Of a stretch of 24,620 nt of DNA, positions 17,393-24,620 are shown piece by piece. A program made the position numbers and the translations under genes. The notes below the pieces were generated by a model. The model was not told the origin of the DNA. It saw only the letters and a list, made by a program, of their open reading frames with translations, and ran no database searches. This DNA is from Gymnopus androsaceus JB14 (taxonomy: Eukaryota; Basidiomycota; Agaricomycetes; Agaricales; Omphalotaceae): the NCBI GenBank assembly GCA_009733575.1, contig ML770027.1, positions 1-24,620 of the forward strand, given 5' to 3'. The stretch's first letter is position 1. Each line of letters opens with the position of its first letter.

Positions 17393-17881
17393 CTAATGCA
17401 TCAATTCCGTTACAGAATTGTCGCGTGGCAACTTCCGCCAGTCGGAAACCCCTTGCAGCTCTAGATATCTATCTAGAGCTGCCAAATCCTTACATGTATT
17501 GTAAGGTTCAGTGGTGAGATCACCTAGATTCCACTTTATGTGGAACATGAGTCTGCGGCCATCCCAGTGATGGCCAGTGATCTCTTCTACGAGCCATTCC
17601 ACATCGGAGGGCTCTCCGAAGTCGTATGGCTCTGCCATCAACCTCAGCGGAAAAAGGGCATCATTGTTGGCTTGATGTCTCCTCAGTAGGCTGACGTGGA
17701 AATTGTCGTGAATTCCACGTTTGGCCAGCTCAGTCGGTAGACCAAGCCTGTAATTCGACGTATTCAAATTTGTTTCCACGATTGGATAAGGTCCAATAAA
17801 TTTGGGCAGAAGCTTCACAGCTCTGCCTTTGGGTAAGGACAGATTCTTTGTTGATAGGTAGACTAATGAGTCTACCTTCAA
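17393..17881 (-). CDS. Integrase C-terminus with GPY/F module and chromodomain
   Basis: 162-codon frame that continues the integrase after a frame change near 17,885. Residues 4-33 (LVYLSTKNLSLPKGRA then KLLPKFIGPYPIVE) are the GPY/F module of Ty3/gypsy integrases. Residues about 94-144 (VEWLVEEITGHHWDGRRLMF, then HIKWNLGDLTTEPYNTCKDL) form a chromodomain-like fold with the expected Trp and acidic residues. Such domains direct integration to marked chromatin; the histone mark is unknown. The listed ATG is only the first Met in this frame: upstream codons RRSKESEL are also in frame. A stretch between the catalytic core and this module appears shortened. Non-functional as a separate protein. 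Confidence 0.8.
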   Translation of the reverse strand: MKVDSLVYLSTKNLSLPKGRAVKLLPKFIGPYPIVETNLNTSNYRLGLPTELAKRGIHDNFHVSLLRRHQANNDALFPLRLMAEPYDFGEPSDVEWLVEEITGHHWDGRRLMFHIKWNLGDLTTEPYNTCKDLAALDRYLELQGVSDWRKLPRDNSVTELMH

Positions 17882-19659
17882 TTCAGATTCCTTGCTACGC
17901 CGTTTATCGAATCGTGGGCATCCATAAGATTTTGCAGAGCTTTGTCTGCAAATTCGCGAACGCCTGGAGGTACATTATTCGTAACTCGGTATTCACGAAT
18001 CATGGAAGGCATATAGCCACCATCGAGTTCGAAGGGGGCAAATCCAGTGGATTCGCTTATACTCGAGTTTATGGCAAACTCGAGCATTGGGCATTTTTTG
18101 ACCCAGTTCCTCTGGTCGGCGTCTACTGTCGACCTGAGTATCTGCCCAATAGAGCAATTCATTCGTTCTGTCGCTCCATCCATTTGTGGATGGAATGACG
18201 TGGACATTAGGAGTTTTGCTCCCAATATCCGGTGAACTTCTCGCCACCAGCGGGAAGTGAATTTGGAGTCTCTATCCGAGACTATGGATTTTGGGAGACC
18301 GTGTAGTCTCACAATCTCCTTCACGAATAACCACAATAACTGCGCTGCGGTAGTTGTCGTGGTCACTGGGATAACGTGTACCCTGGATGTCAGTCTACAG
18401 ACTACCACCCAGAGGTAATTGTATCCTTGTGATTCGGGGAATGGACCTATAAAGTCCATTCCTATGGATTCCCAAGGTCTAGTGGGAATTGGAAGCGGGT
18501 GGAGTTCTCCTGCGGGCTTCTTGTTCGAGGTTTTTGCCTGTTGACAAACGTCGCAGGTCTTACAATACTCCTCGATGTGGCCATTTACACGTGGCCACCA
18601 GTACCAACGACAAACGTAGTCTGACGTTTGTTGACCCCCGAAGTGTCCCAGCACTTCATGGGCTTGTTTGGCAATAATGCCATATAAGCTTTTCCCATTG
18701 GAAGACTTTCCTCGGGGAATGCAAAGGACTTGCTCTCCTCCATGATTCGTGGAGAAGACCAGTTCATTCTCTATTGAGAATGCTGGGTGTTTCTCTGGAT
18801 GGAGAAACACCTTAGCAAATAGAGGGTCGGAAGCGTATAAACGCTTCACATCCTCAATGAAGATATCCCGTTCCTGGTGGAAATCCATAGGATTTCCACC
18901 TCGTGGGCATGAGTAGAAGATGGTGATATCTTCCTCAGCTTCTGCAGGGACTGGGACCATTGGTTCTGGGACTTCGACGTTTGCTTGAAGTTCAGCAGCT
19001 TCTCGGTCCCGAGGCTCTACGGGTTCGCGAACGGTGTGCTGTTTACTTTGGAGACGCTCAGAGCGTCGCAAAGCCATGAGGTGGTCGTTGGCCAGTTCCT
19101 CGAGACCTCCTCTTGGTAGGTCGTCATGATCTTTGTCAATGCGGATATCCGCATTGACATATTTATGAATACCATGTACGTCCTCGGACGTGTCGGATTC
19201 GTAGTAGCGCGATAACGTGTCTGCGACTTTATTCGCAATCCCTTTGATATAGCGTATATCAAAGTCAAATCTGGATAGATACTCCATCCATCGAGCCTGT
19301 CGGCTCGACAATTTGCGCTGAGTTAGGAAGAACTCAAGTGCTTTGTGGTCCGTAACCACATGGACTCGGTATCCTAGAAGCTTATCTTCCCACTTGAGGA
19401 GAGCTTCTAGTATAGCCAGAGTTTCCAGCTCAAACATACGGTAGTTGTGTTGAGCTGCAGTAAACTTTTTCGACATGAAGCCAGCTGGCCTGCATGTCTG
19501 CCACGTAGGGCCTTGGCCGTACATACAGCCTACTCCCGACACAGATGCGTCGCAAATGATCCATATTGGATCTTTGTGTCGGGGGTCTATGGGTTGCAGT
19601 ATTGGGGCCAATACTGCGAGTCGCTTGATGTGCTCAAAGCACGTCTGATGCGACGGCAT
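17878..19659 (-). CDS. Pol fragment: RNase H and integrase
   Basis: 593-codon open frame. RNase H: WIICDASVSGVG (Asp37), MFELETLAILEAL (Glu79), VVTDHKALEFF (Asp104) and ANKVADTLSR (Asp147) supply the four acidic residues. Integrase: zinc-binding His334-x4-His339 and Cys369-x2-Cys372 (CDVCQQAK), then catalytic Asp402 (GMDFIGPF), Asp462 (VSDRDSKF) and Glu498 (DGATERM), with 35 residues between the last two, the classic DD35E spacing. The N-terminal side is separated from the reverse transcriptase by a frame change near 19,675, and the end runs out of frame near 17,885. All catalytic residues are kept, so decay is recent or the changes are sequencing errors. Confidence 0.92.
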   Translation of the reverse strand: MPSHQTCFEHIKRLAVLAPILQPIDPRHKDPIWIICDASVSGVGCMYGQGPTWQTCRPAGFMSKKFTAAQHNYRMFELETLAILEALLKWEDKLLGYRVHVVTDHKALEFFLTQRKLSSRQARWMEYLSRFDFDIRYIKGIANKVADTLSRYYESDTSEDVHGIHKYVNADIRIDKDHDDLPRGGLEELANDHLMALRRSERLQSKQHTVREPVEPRDREAAELQANVEVPEPMVPVPAEAEEDITIFYSCPRGGNPMDFHQERDIFIEDVKRLYASDPLFAKVFLHPEKHPAFSIENELVFSTNHGGEQVLCIPRGKSSNGKSLYGIIAKQAHEVLGHFGGQQTSDYVCRWYWWPRVNGHIEEYCKTCDVCQQAKTSNKKPAGELHPLPIPTRPWESIGMDFIGPFPESQGYNYLWVVVCRLTSRVHVIPVTTTTTAAQLLWLFVKEIVRLHGLPKSIVSDRDSKFTSRWWREVHRILGAKLLMSTSFHPQMDGATERMNCSIGQILRSTVDADQRNWVKKCPMLEFAINSSISESTGFAPFELDGGYMPSMIREYRVTNNVPPGVREFADKALQNLMDAHDSINGVARNLN

Positions 19660-20876
19660 CCATATGAAAGGAAGTTGTTCCTACACATGATGCTGAGGGG
19701 CCCGGTGTAATTGGTTACGTCGGGCATGTATGGTGCGACGTACTGGACTAGTCCAAGGAATCGTTGTATGTCATTGAAACTGCGCAGTGTGCGCCAGTTG
19801 CGAATTTTGGACATTTTGTCCTTGTCCGCATGGATGCCATGGCCGTCTACTAGATGTCCTAGGCAATCCACTGATTTTGTGAATAATTCACATTTCTCGG
19901 CTTTGAGATACAAAGCCTGTTTCTGAAGACGTTCGAAAACGTCTTTGATGTGACGCTCATGGTCTTCCAGAGTGTCACTGAATATAAAGATGTCGTCGAG
20001 ATATACGTGAACGTATCTCCCGATGATATCTTGGAACGTGAGGGTCATAACCCTCTGGAAGGTGGCAGGGGTGTTGCAATCGCCTTGTACCATCACATTG
20101 CTAATGAACGTACCAAATACGTTCGCAAAAGCAGTCTTCCAGACGTCTACGGGCTCGTTCCTGATCTGCTTGTAGGCATCACTCATATCGGGCTTGGATT
20201 GATACATGTGGCGAACAAAATCCGTACGGATATGCTCTTGATCCGGGAAGGGAGTTACATCCTTCACCGTATTATCGTTTTGTTGATGATAGTCAACAAT
20301 GGTACGCAACGTACCATTTTTCTTGGGTATACACAGCATGGAGGCTGCCTGTGCTGCATTAGCACAAACCCACCACCGTGCATGGGTGTATTGACCCAAC
20401 TTATCACTAAGTTGGGTCTTTAGACCGTCTGGGCAGCGCAGCATGTAGTAATGATACCTGCGTTGCTTGTCGATCAAGGTGATCTTATGGTTCACCTCAC
20501 AAATCGGAGGCAGTTCCTCCGGTGCACCAGACAGCATATCTGCGTACTGGTGTATTATTCTGGCCCGTATCTGGGGAATTTGATTCTCCAAATATGGGCC
20601 AAACTCGGGGAGTGTTGAATAGTCGACGCCCTCCGTGTTGTCAATAGGCATAAGCCTCTCGACTTCTGGCACAGAGTCTTCTGCAAACGAATATAGTTGA
20701 TCCATTGGAATATTCTCCAATGGGATCTTGAGGAATGGCACAGAATTGTGCCTTCGATGTGAACATTTCCGGGAGCAAGAACGTTTGTGCAAACCTTTGC
20801 GGTTTGTGCTGGTTCTAGGAGAGGATTTCCTCCTAGTCTTATGTTTCTCGAAGGACAATTTGACCTTCGGGAACAT
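19587..20876 (-). CDS. Pol fragment: reverse transcriptase
   Basis: 429-codon open frame with Ty3/gypsy reverse transcriptase motifs in order: CIPKKNGTLRTIVDYHQQND (fingers), SKPDMSDAYKQIRNEP (first catalytic Asp), GDCNTPATFQRVM, the active site YVHVYLDDIFIFS (Asp-Asp codons at 19997-19992), LYLKAEKCELF and LGHLVDGHGI. The DYHQQND and GDCNTPATF segments differ from the usual DYRxLN and GLxNAPATF forms, which may reflect decay. The N-terminal 100 residues are a linker. The last about 25 codons, after GPLSIMCRNN, are out of frame; the true continuation is the RNase H frame. Upstream the frame joins the protease-side frame by a shift near 20,890. Confidence 0.92.
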   Translation of the reverse strand: MFPKVKLSFEKHKTRRKSSPRTSTNRKGLHKRSCSRKCSHRRHNSVPFLKIPLENIPMDQLYSFAEDSVPEVERLMPIDNTEGVDYSTLPEFGPYLENQIPQIRARIIHQYADMLSGAPEELPPICEVNHKITLIDKQRRYHYYMLRCPDGLKTQLSDKLGQYTHARWWVCANAAQAASMLCIPKKNGTLRTIVDYHQQNDNTVKDVTPFPDQEHIRTDFVRHMYQSKPDMSDAYKQIRNEPVDVWKTAFANVFGTFISNVMVQGDCNTPATFQRVMTLTFQDIIGRYVHVYLDDIFIFSDTLEDHERHIKDVFERLQKQALYLKAEKCELFTKSVDCLGHLVDGHGIHADKDKMSKIRNWRTLRSFNDIQRFLGLVQYVAPYMPDVTNYTGPLSIMCRNNFLSYGCRRIRRALSTSSDSQYWPQYCNP

Positions 20877-20893
20877 TCCTTCATTTTCTGAAG

Positions 20894-21255
20894 GACGTGA
20901 TAGAGGTATATACTACTTCTTCTGTTTGCGTAGTGGAAGCAATTTCTGCTTCCATTTCGTTCGAGTCTTGCATAGCTCTAAGCTCTGCTTGACGCTTGAC
21001 TTCTCCTGGGAATTGTTCCCGAGAGAATTCCTGGATGATTTCGATATATCTATCGATATTGTCTACTGTGAACTTCTGTACCTTCGGTGAACCCGAAGGA
21101 TCGTCCTCGTCGAAGCTTTCAAGGACTACTGGGAAATTTTGAGGGAAACTGCGAGCGGAACATTTGATTTCCTCTCGTAAGTATTCCTCGTCGATAACAG
21201 TTTCGACTGTTACCTTACGATTAGCTTCGGGATCACTAGTATCCCGATTAGCTAG
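20894..21255 (-). pseudogene. Pol linker between protease and reverse transcriptase
   Basis: The minus-strand frame shared with Gag and protease stays open from the TGA at 21258-21256 to a TGA near 20,880. It encodes a hydrophilic linker (VTVETVIDEEYLREEIKCSA, later VDNIDRYIEIIQEFSREQF). No domain is known. At the CCTTC...GAAGG hairpin (20877-20894) the reading changes to the reverse transcriptase frame. Confidence 0.7.
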
Positions 21256-22014
21256 TCAATTTAGACTCGATTCTGAGTCTTTTCTGCGGAATTTTTCCGC
21301 TTGAGCATCTTGTCTCATGGACGAGCGCCTCAAAAACTCGGCATGGACCTCCCCTACTGATAAAGTAGGTGCAGGATTCCCTCGAATAAGGACTTGTCCT
21401 TTCTCGAAGTCGAGTTGGATGCCGTGTTTACGCATGAACTGCGTACCCACAATGGCATTGTATCGGTCAATGTTGACGATGTCATAATAGACATCCTCGA
21501 TTATCCCTCCATAGGAGGTTTTCATTGTCGTGCCATAATTAAATTTGGCACGACTGCCAATGGTTCCCAATTGTAGGGAATGCTAGTCTGTCAACTGATG
21601 GACTTTTCCATTGGTCAGATGGACGTGGGCGGGACTCAGTGCCTCGATAGTGCATCCCGAGTCCATTAACGTGAGGGCCAACTGGCCACCAATATCTATT
21701 AACACGGTTATCGGTTGGCAATCCTTGGGATCACCTCGATTTGGCCTTTCCATGGGTTTGCTGGATTTGCGAACCCTGTAGTTGGCTTTAGGAGAGTTCT
21801 CTCCAGACGGTGGATTTTCATCCATTGTCATACAACAATCCTCATCCATTTTATATGGATGATTCCCGGGATCTAATGAAGGAAATATTCCTTCATCGTA
21901 ATCTTCCTCGAGCAGGATGGGAGGGCCTGCTCCCTCGAGGGGGTCTTCCTCCTGAAGAGGGAGTATTTCGCGGATGCAGCCAAAGAAATCATCATCTCTG
22001 GCTAGACGACCCAT
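21256..22014 (-). pseudogene. Pol fragment: aspartic protease, broken by TAG
   Basis: The frame is the same as Gag. Protease core: LIDIGGQLALTLMDSGCTIE, with the catalytic Asp-Ser-Gly triad (Asp codon 21663-21661) in the DSGCT form, followed by LSPAHV. After TAG 21585-21583 the same frame continues HSLQLGTIGSRAKFNYG, then YYDIVNIDRYNAIVGTQFM, the second half of the protease fold with the Ile-Val-Gly strand. The TAG therefore interrupts one domain and is most simply a CAG to TAG change. A further TGA (21258-21256) ends the segment. The listed ATG at 22014 is only the first Met; the frame is open back to the Gag TGA at 22203. Confidence 0.85.
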
Positions 22015-22200
22015 ATATGGTTCGTCGTAATCATCCAGCTCTGCCCACTCGCCGGCCGAGCTCTCATCATCCGGTGAGTCTGTCTCCTGGAGATTGGGGA
22101 CGGGATCGTTGTCCTGGTCTTCCTTCCCTTGAGAAGGTGATTTGGACGGTGTTTCGACAACCTCGTCTTCGCGAATTGCGAATAAACAAGGTTTGCCGTA

Positions 22201-23322
22201 TCATTCGCATGTAGGGTCATTTGCGAAGTGACCTGGCTTACCGCACGAGTAGCAAAGTTTGCTTGGTGCGTTATTACTATTTCCGTTCTGAGATGGCTTA
22301 CTGACTACTACAGAAGTACTAGCAGCTACTTTGGGTCTAAAGGTTGTATTCCTACGACCTTTGTCCTTATCATAGGACTTTCCGGGGCGCTCACCCAATT
22401 TGTGTCGGAATTGAAAGTGTCTACCGTCAACATTGACTGTAGCGCCTTCCTCAGCATGTCGAGGAAGTTGGGAATTCCAACTTCGTCGTTCCGTCTTCAA
22501 CCTCTTGTTGAAGTATGACAACTCCACTTTTTGCGCCTTTTTTCTGGACGCAACGTAGTAGTCTGTGAGGGCTTTATTGTCCTCGATGTGTTCCACTGTC
22601 TTAACCATCTTGCTAAGTTTAGCAAGATCAGGTGAAGCACCCCGCTCTATCATCTTAGAAATAAGATGTGCGGGTAACCCATCCAGGAATTTCTTCCTAA
22701 GGGCATACGCCGTTGGTGATTGGGTCATTCTCGATCCCCAATGCTGAAGTTCAGCTTTATACGCCCTAACACCCTTTTCAGGGTCATAGGTCGTAGCCTC
22801 GAACTTCTCAGCTGCTAAGTGCATTGTCGTAGCCTGTACGAATCGGGCAAATAGCCCCAGTATGACTTTCTCGAAAGTCCAATTCAGCTGGTAACGATGA
22901 AGTCCTGTGACTTCGTCGTTGTACCAGCGTAGCGCGTCTCCGTCGAGGTAGCTTCCTACGACTTGGACGCGTTGGTCATTGTTGACCTTTCCGACCAATC
23001 GTGATATCATGATCCATTGGAGCATGGCTAGAAGCCAAGTGTCGAACTCTTCGACATTGTTAGAACCCATGAACCTGGCAGGGTTTGGGACTTTGACTCC
23101 CTTGGGCATTTCAGTACCCTGCACCAGTTCGCAGTTGCAGTAGTGTCTGATTTGTTTCTTGTATTCTCTCAGAATACCTTTGAGCCATGACTTGCGATGT
23201 TCATCGTCCTCTGTCTTGGCTCTGAGCTTCTTGATAGTCTTCTTTCGCAGTTTGCAACAAGATTTCCTATCAAGGTGCTCGTTTCTGGGTGCAAAAGCAC
23301 CAATCCATTCATCATCTGACAA
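22201..23322 (-). CDS. Gag core with zinc knuckle
   Basis: Retrotransposon Gag of 373 codons from the first Met; the frame is open further upstream to about 23,820 through a Pro/Ser/Asp-rich linker (DESPPSSPPSSPPN). The capsid-like core includes FDTWLLAMLQWIMISRLVGK, GSYLDGDALRWYNDEVTG, NWTFEKVILGLFARFV and LRKKFLDGLPAHLISKMIE, the usual helical Gag pattern. The knuckle is CYSCGKPGHFANDPTC at the C-terminus: Cys-x2-Cys-x4-His as usual, but six rather than four residues before the last Cys. It ends at TGA 22203-22201, after which the same frame continues into pol, so one fused gag-pol frame with a CGA to TGA change is likely. Confidence 0.88.
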   Translation of the reverse strand: MSDDEWIGAFAPRNEHLDRKSCCKLRKKTIKKLRAKTEDDEHRKSWLKGILREYKKQIRHYCNCELVQGTEMPKGVKVPNPARFMGSNNVEEFDTWLLAMLQWIMISRLVGKVNNDQRVQVVGSYLDGDALRWYNDEVTGLHRYQLNWTFEKVILGLFARFVQATTMHLAAEKFEATTYDPEKGVRAYKAELQHWGSRMTQSPTAYALRKKFLDGLPAHLISKMIERGASPDLAKLSKMVKTVEHIEDNKALTDYYVASRKKAQKVELSYFNKRLKTERRSWNSQLPRHAEEGATVNVDGRHFQFRHKLGERPGKSYDKDKGRRNTTFRPKVAASTSVVVSKPSQNGNSNNAPSKLCYSCGKPGHFANDPTCE

Positions 23323-23660
23323 ACTAGAATCCTCAGAATGAGAGGAGTTGGGTGGTGAAGATGGCGGTGAGGATGGGGGAGATTCATCTGAGGATGAATC
23401 ATCATCCCAAGGTGTGCGGTGATGACGGGAAGGCTTTTTGCCTTTACAATCCTTGTCGTCCCTACCGTCGCCGTCATCATCTCCTTCATCCCCAGGAGGA
23501 CCGTTATCACCGGGAGGAGCACGTCCTCCTACATGTTCCCCGGCTTCACCTTCGTGAAGACTTTCTCGGGTTCTGCTCGAACCAGCGCGGGATGCATTCC
23601 CGTGTGAGGTGTATTGAGAGGTAGGTCTATTACCTACCTCCTCAATGAGACGCGGGGGAT

Positions 23661-24167
23661 CTAAAGCAGATCCTCTATCCCATATACGTCGGGGAGTTTT
23701 GGCCTTGTCGACGGGGAATCCGTCATTATTAAAGCCAATACCCTGGTCTGGGTATTTTGACTCTCCAGATGCTCGGAGGTCGCTATTCCTGAGTCGCTGT
23801 ATAGCGACTCGATCTTCCTATTCTTGTTGGCTTTTGACATTGGATGGGCTGCAACTGATGCAGTGGATTCGACCTGTGTATCAGGCGGTGGGTTGGCAGT
23901 GGTAGTTCGTACCGTTGCCGTATGCGAGAATGCTACAATTGGGGAGTTATTAAACGCACCCAGTAGCTTATCTCCTAGGGTAGGATCGTGGATCCTATCC
24001 ATTTGAGCCTTAACTTTGGCTCGTTCTTCGTTGTACAGGGCCAACTGTCGACGGAGCTCTTCAAAGTCTTTGTCTGGGACTTTGTCCCAGACGGCCAATG
24101 GAAGTCTCCATTGGTTCATCATCAACCGTAGCATAATTGGTACGGTTAACAGGGAATTCGCCTGCAT
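23661..24167 (-). pseudogene. Gag N-terminal segment in a shifted frame
   Basis: Open frame whose credible coding part is about 24,090-23,820: VWDKVPDKDFEELRRQLALY followed by NEERAKVKAQMDRIHDP, a coiled-coil-like stretch, then FNNSPIVAFSHTATV. On both sides the protein-like reading moves to the other frame (24618-24061 upstream, 23,820-22,201 downstream), so two compensating indels bracket it. Its own TAG is at 23663-23661. Confidence 0.6.
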
Positions 24168-24618
24168 GAAATGCAGGTGTGGCTACCTGAGTCTCTGATG
24201 CGGAATGGAATCCGCCAGAGGGTATCTGGTGAGAAGTTGTCGTTACTGGAGGTACTCCAGATTCGCGTGGTCTCTCAGGGATGGAATGATCCTTAGTCTC
24301 AGACTTAATGTCGGCGACTGAGGCACCTCCGCCGTGGGTACTCGGTTCCTCCACACCCTCTCTGGGCCTCAGCATCAGAGGGGACATGGTTCCTGAGTGA
24401 GATGCAGTATCTGCATCCGAGTTCGGAGGGGTTCTTACATCACCTCCTTGGCCTAAGCTGTTCACAAAGAACTCCATGAGTTTGGAAAACTCACGAGTTA
24501 CGTTCAGGCTATTTTCTTGTGCAGTAGCACAAGATCGAGCTATGTTCATGCTATTCTCTTGCACATCTGCACAAGCTCGAGAAACTTTTTCCAGCTGTTG
24601 GTAAAATTCAACAGACTG
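24061..24618 (-). pseudogene. Gag N-terminal segment, open at the window edge
   Basis: Frame open from the window end to TGA 24063-24061, in the same frame as the Gag core. It begins VEFYQQLEKVSRACADVQEN and has a doubled unit QENSMNIARSCA / QENSLNVTREFS, then a Ser/Pro/Thr-rich disordered stretch. The last codons before the stop lie inside two adjacent hairpins (24072-24092 and 24095-24114), where the reading switches to the 24167-23661 frame. The true Gag start is outside the window. Confidence 0.6.
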
Positions 24619-24620
24619 GG

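Larger units (their letters stand above)
14577..24620 (-). mobile_element. Ty3/gypsy chromodomain retrotransposon, cut by window edge
   Basis: The minus-strand order Gag, CCHC knuckle, protease, reverse transcriptase, RNase H, integrase, GPY/F module and chromodomain is the Ty3/gypsy order. A separate 806-codon ORF, polypurine tract and probable LTR follow. The 5' LTR, primer-binding site and start of Gag lie beyond 24620. Gag-pol is interrupted by frame changes near 24,100, 23,820, 20,890, 19,675 and 17,885 and by in-frame stops at 22203-22201 (TGA), 21585-21583 (TAG) and 21258-21256 (TGA). The copy is therefore dead or sequence-error-laden for pol. The coding DNA from about 17,340 upward is packed with short perfect hairpins. 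Confidence 0.9.

Noticed and set aside
17848..24198. Many plus-strand ORFs of 60-160 codons across gag-pol
   Set aside because: They are antisense shadows of the Ty3/gypsy frames; none has an independent domain.
1..24620. CRISPR arrays, tRNA or rRNA genes, bacterial-type operons
   Set aside because: No regularly spaced direct repeats, no cloverleaf with B-box, no rRNA sequence; spliceosomal introns and LTR elements indicate fungal nuclear DNA.

Overview
The window looks like nuclear DNA of a mushroom-forming basidiomycete (Agaricomycete). The reasons are two host genes split by many 46-87 nt introns, a small polytopic membrane protein of a type familiar from Agaricomycetes, a chromodomain Ty3/gypsy retrotransposon, a Ty1/copia LTR remnant, and a dense layer of nested non-autonomous DNA transposons. 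Species cannot be told. All of this is read from sequence by eye, with no database search.

Layout. 1-1203: window edge, a 47-codon ORF, then very AT-rich DNA ending in a 92-nt T homopolymer. 1204-3888: GC-rich DNA with one weakly supported plus-strand multi-exon gene (2248-2906). 3889-4974 (minus): a six-exon GNAT acetyltransferase gene with a TA-flanked MITE just upstream (5070-5387). 5928-11038: a transposon cluster. Five elements share termini starting CATCAGCAA or a one-base variant and have 2-bp target duplications. Two of them interrupt a decayed minus-strand gene (8019-11122). 11645-13088 (plus): an intact ten-exon gene for a 300-residue multi-pass membrane protein. 13089-14576: a gene fragment, a repeat-rich stretch and a copia-type LTR with polypurine tract.

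14577-24620 (minus): a Ty3/gypsy element, cut by the right window edge. In transcription order it has Gag (with CCHC knuckle), protease, reverse transcriptase, RNase H, integrase and chromodomain, then a separate 806-codon ORF, a polypurine tract and a probable short 3' LTR. Gag-pol carries about five frame changes and three in-frame stops, so this copy is not autonomous. The 806-codon ORF is open.

Most unusual signal: the gag-pol DNA is tiled with short perfect inverted repeats (stems 7-12 bp, loops 0-8 nt, at least 30 found by eye in about 7.2 kb, against roughly 3-4 expected by chance). The adjoining 806-codon ORF is nearly free of them. Several gag-pol frame changes fall on or beside these hairpins. 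Second is the 806-codon ORF itself, which occupies the position of env or accessory genes in other elements and has no domain I recognise.
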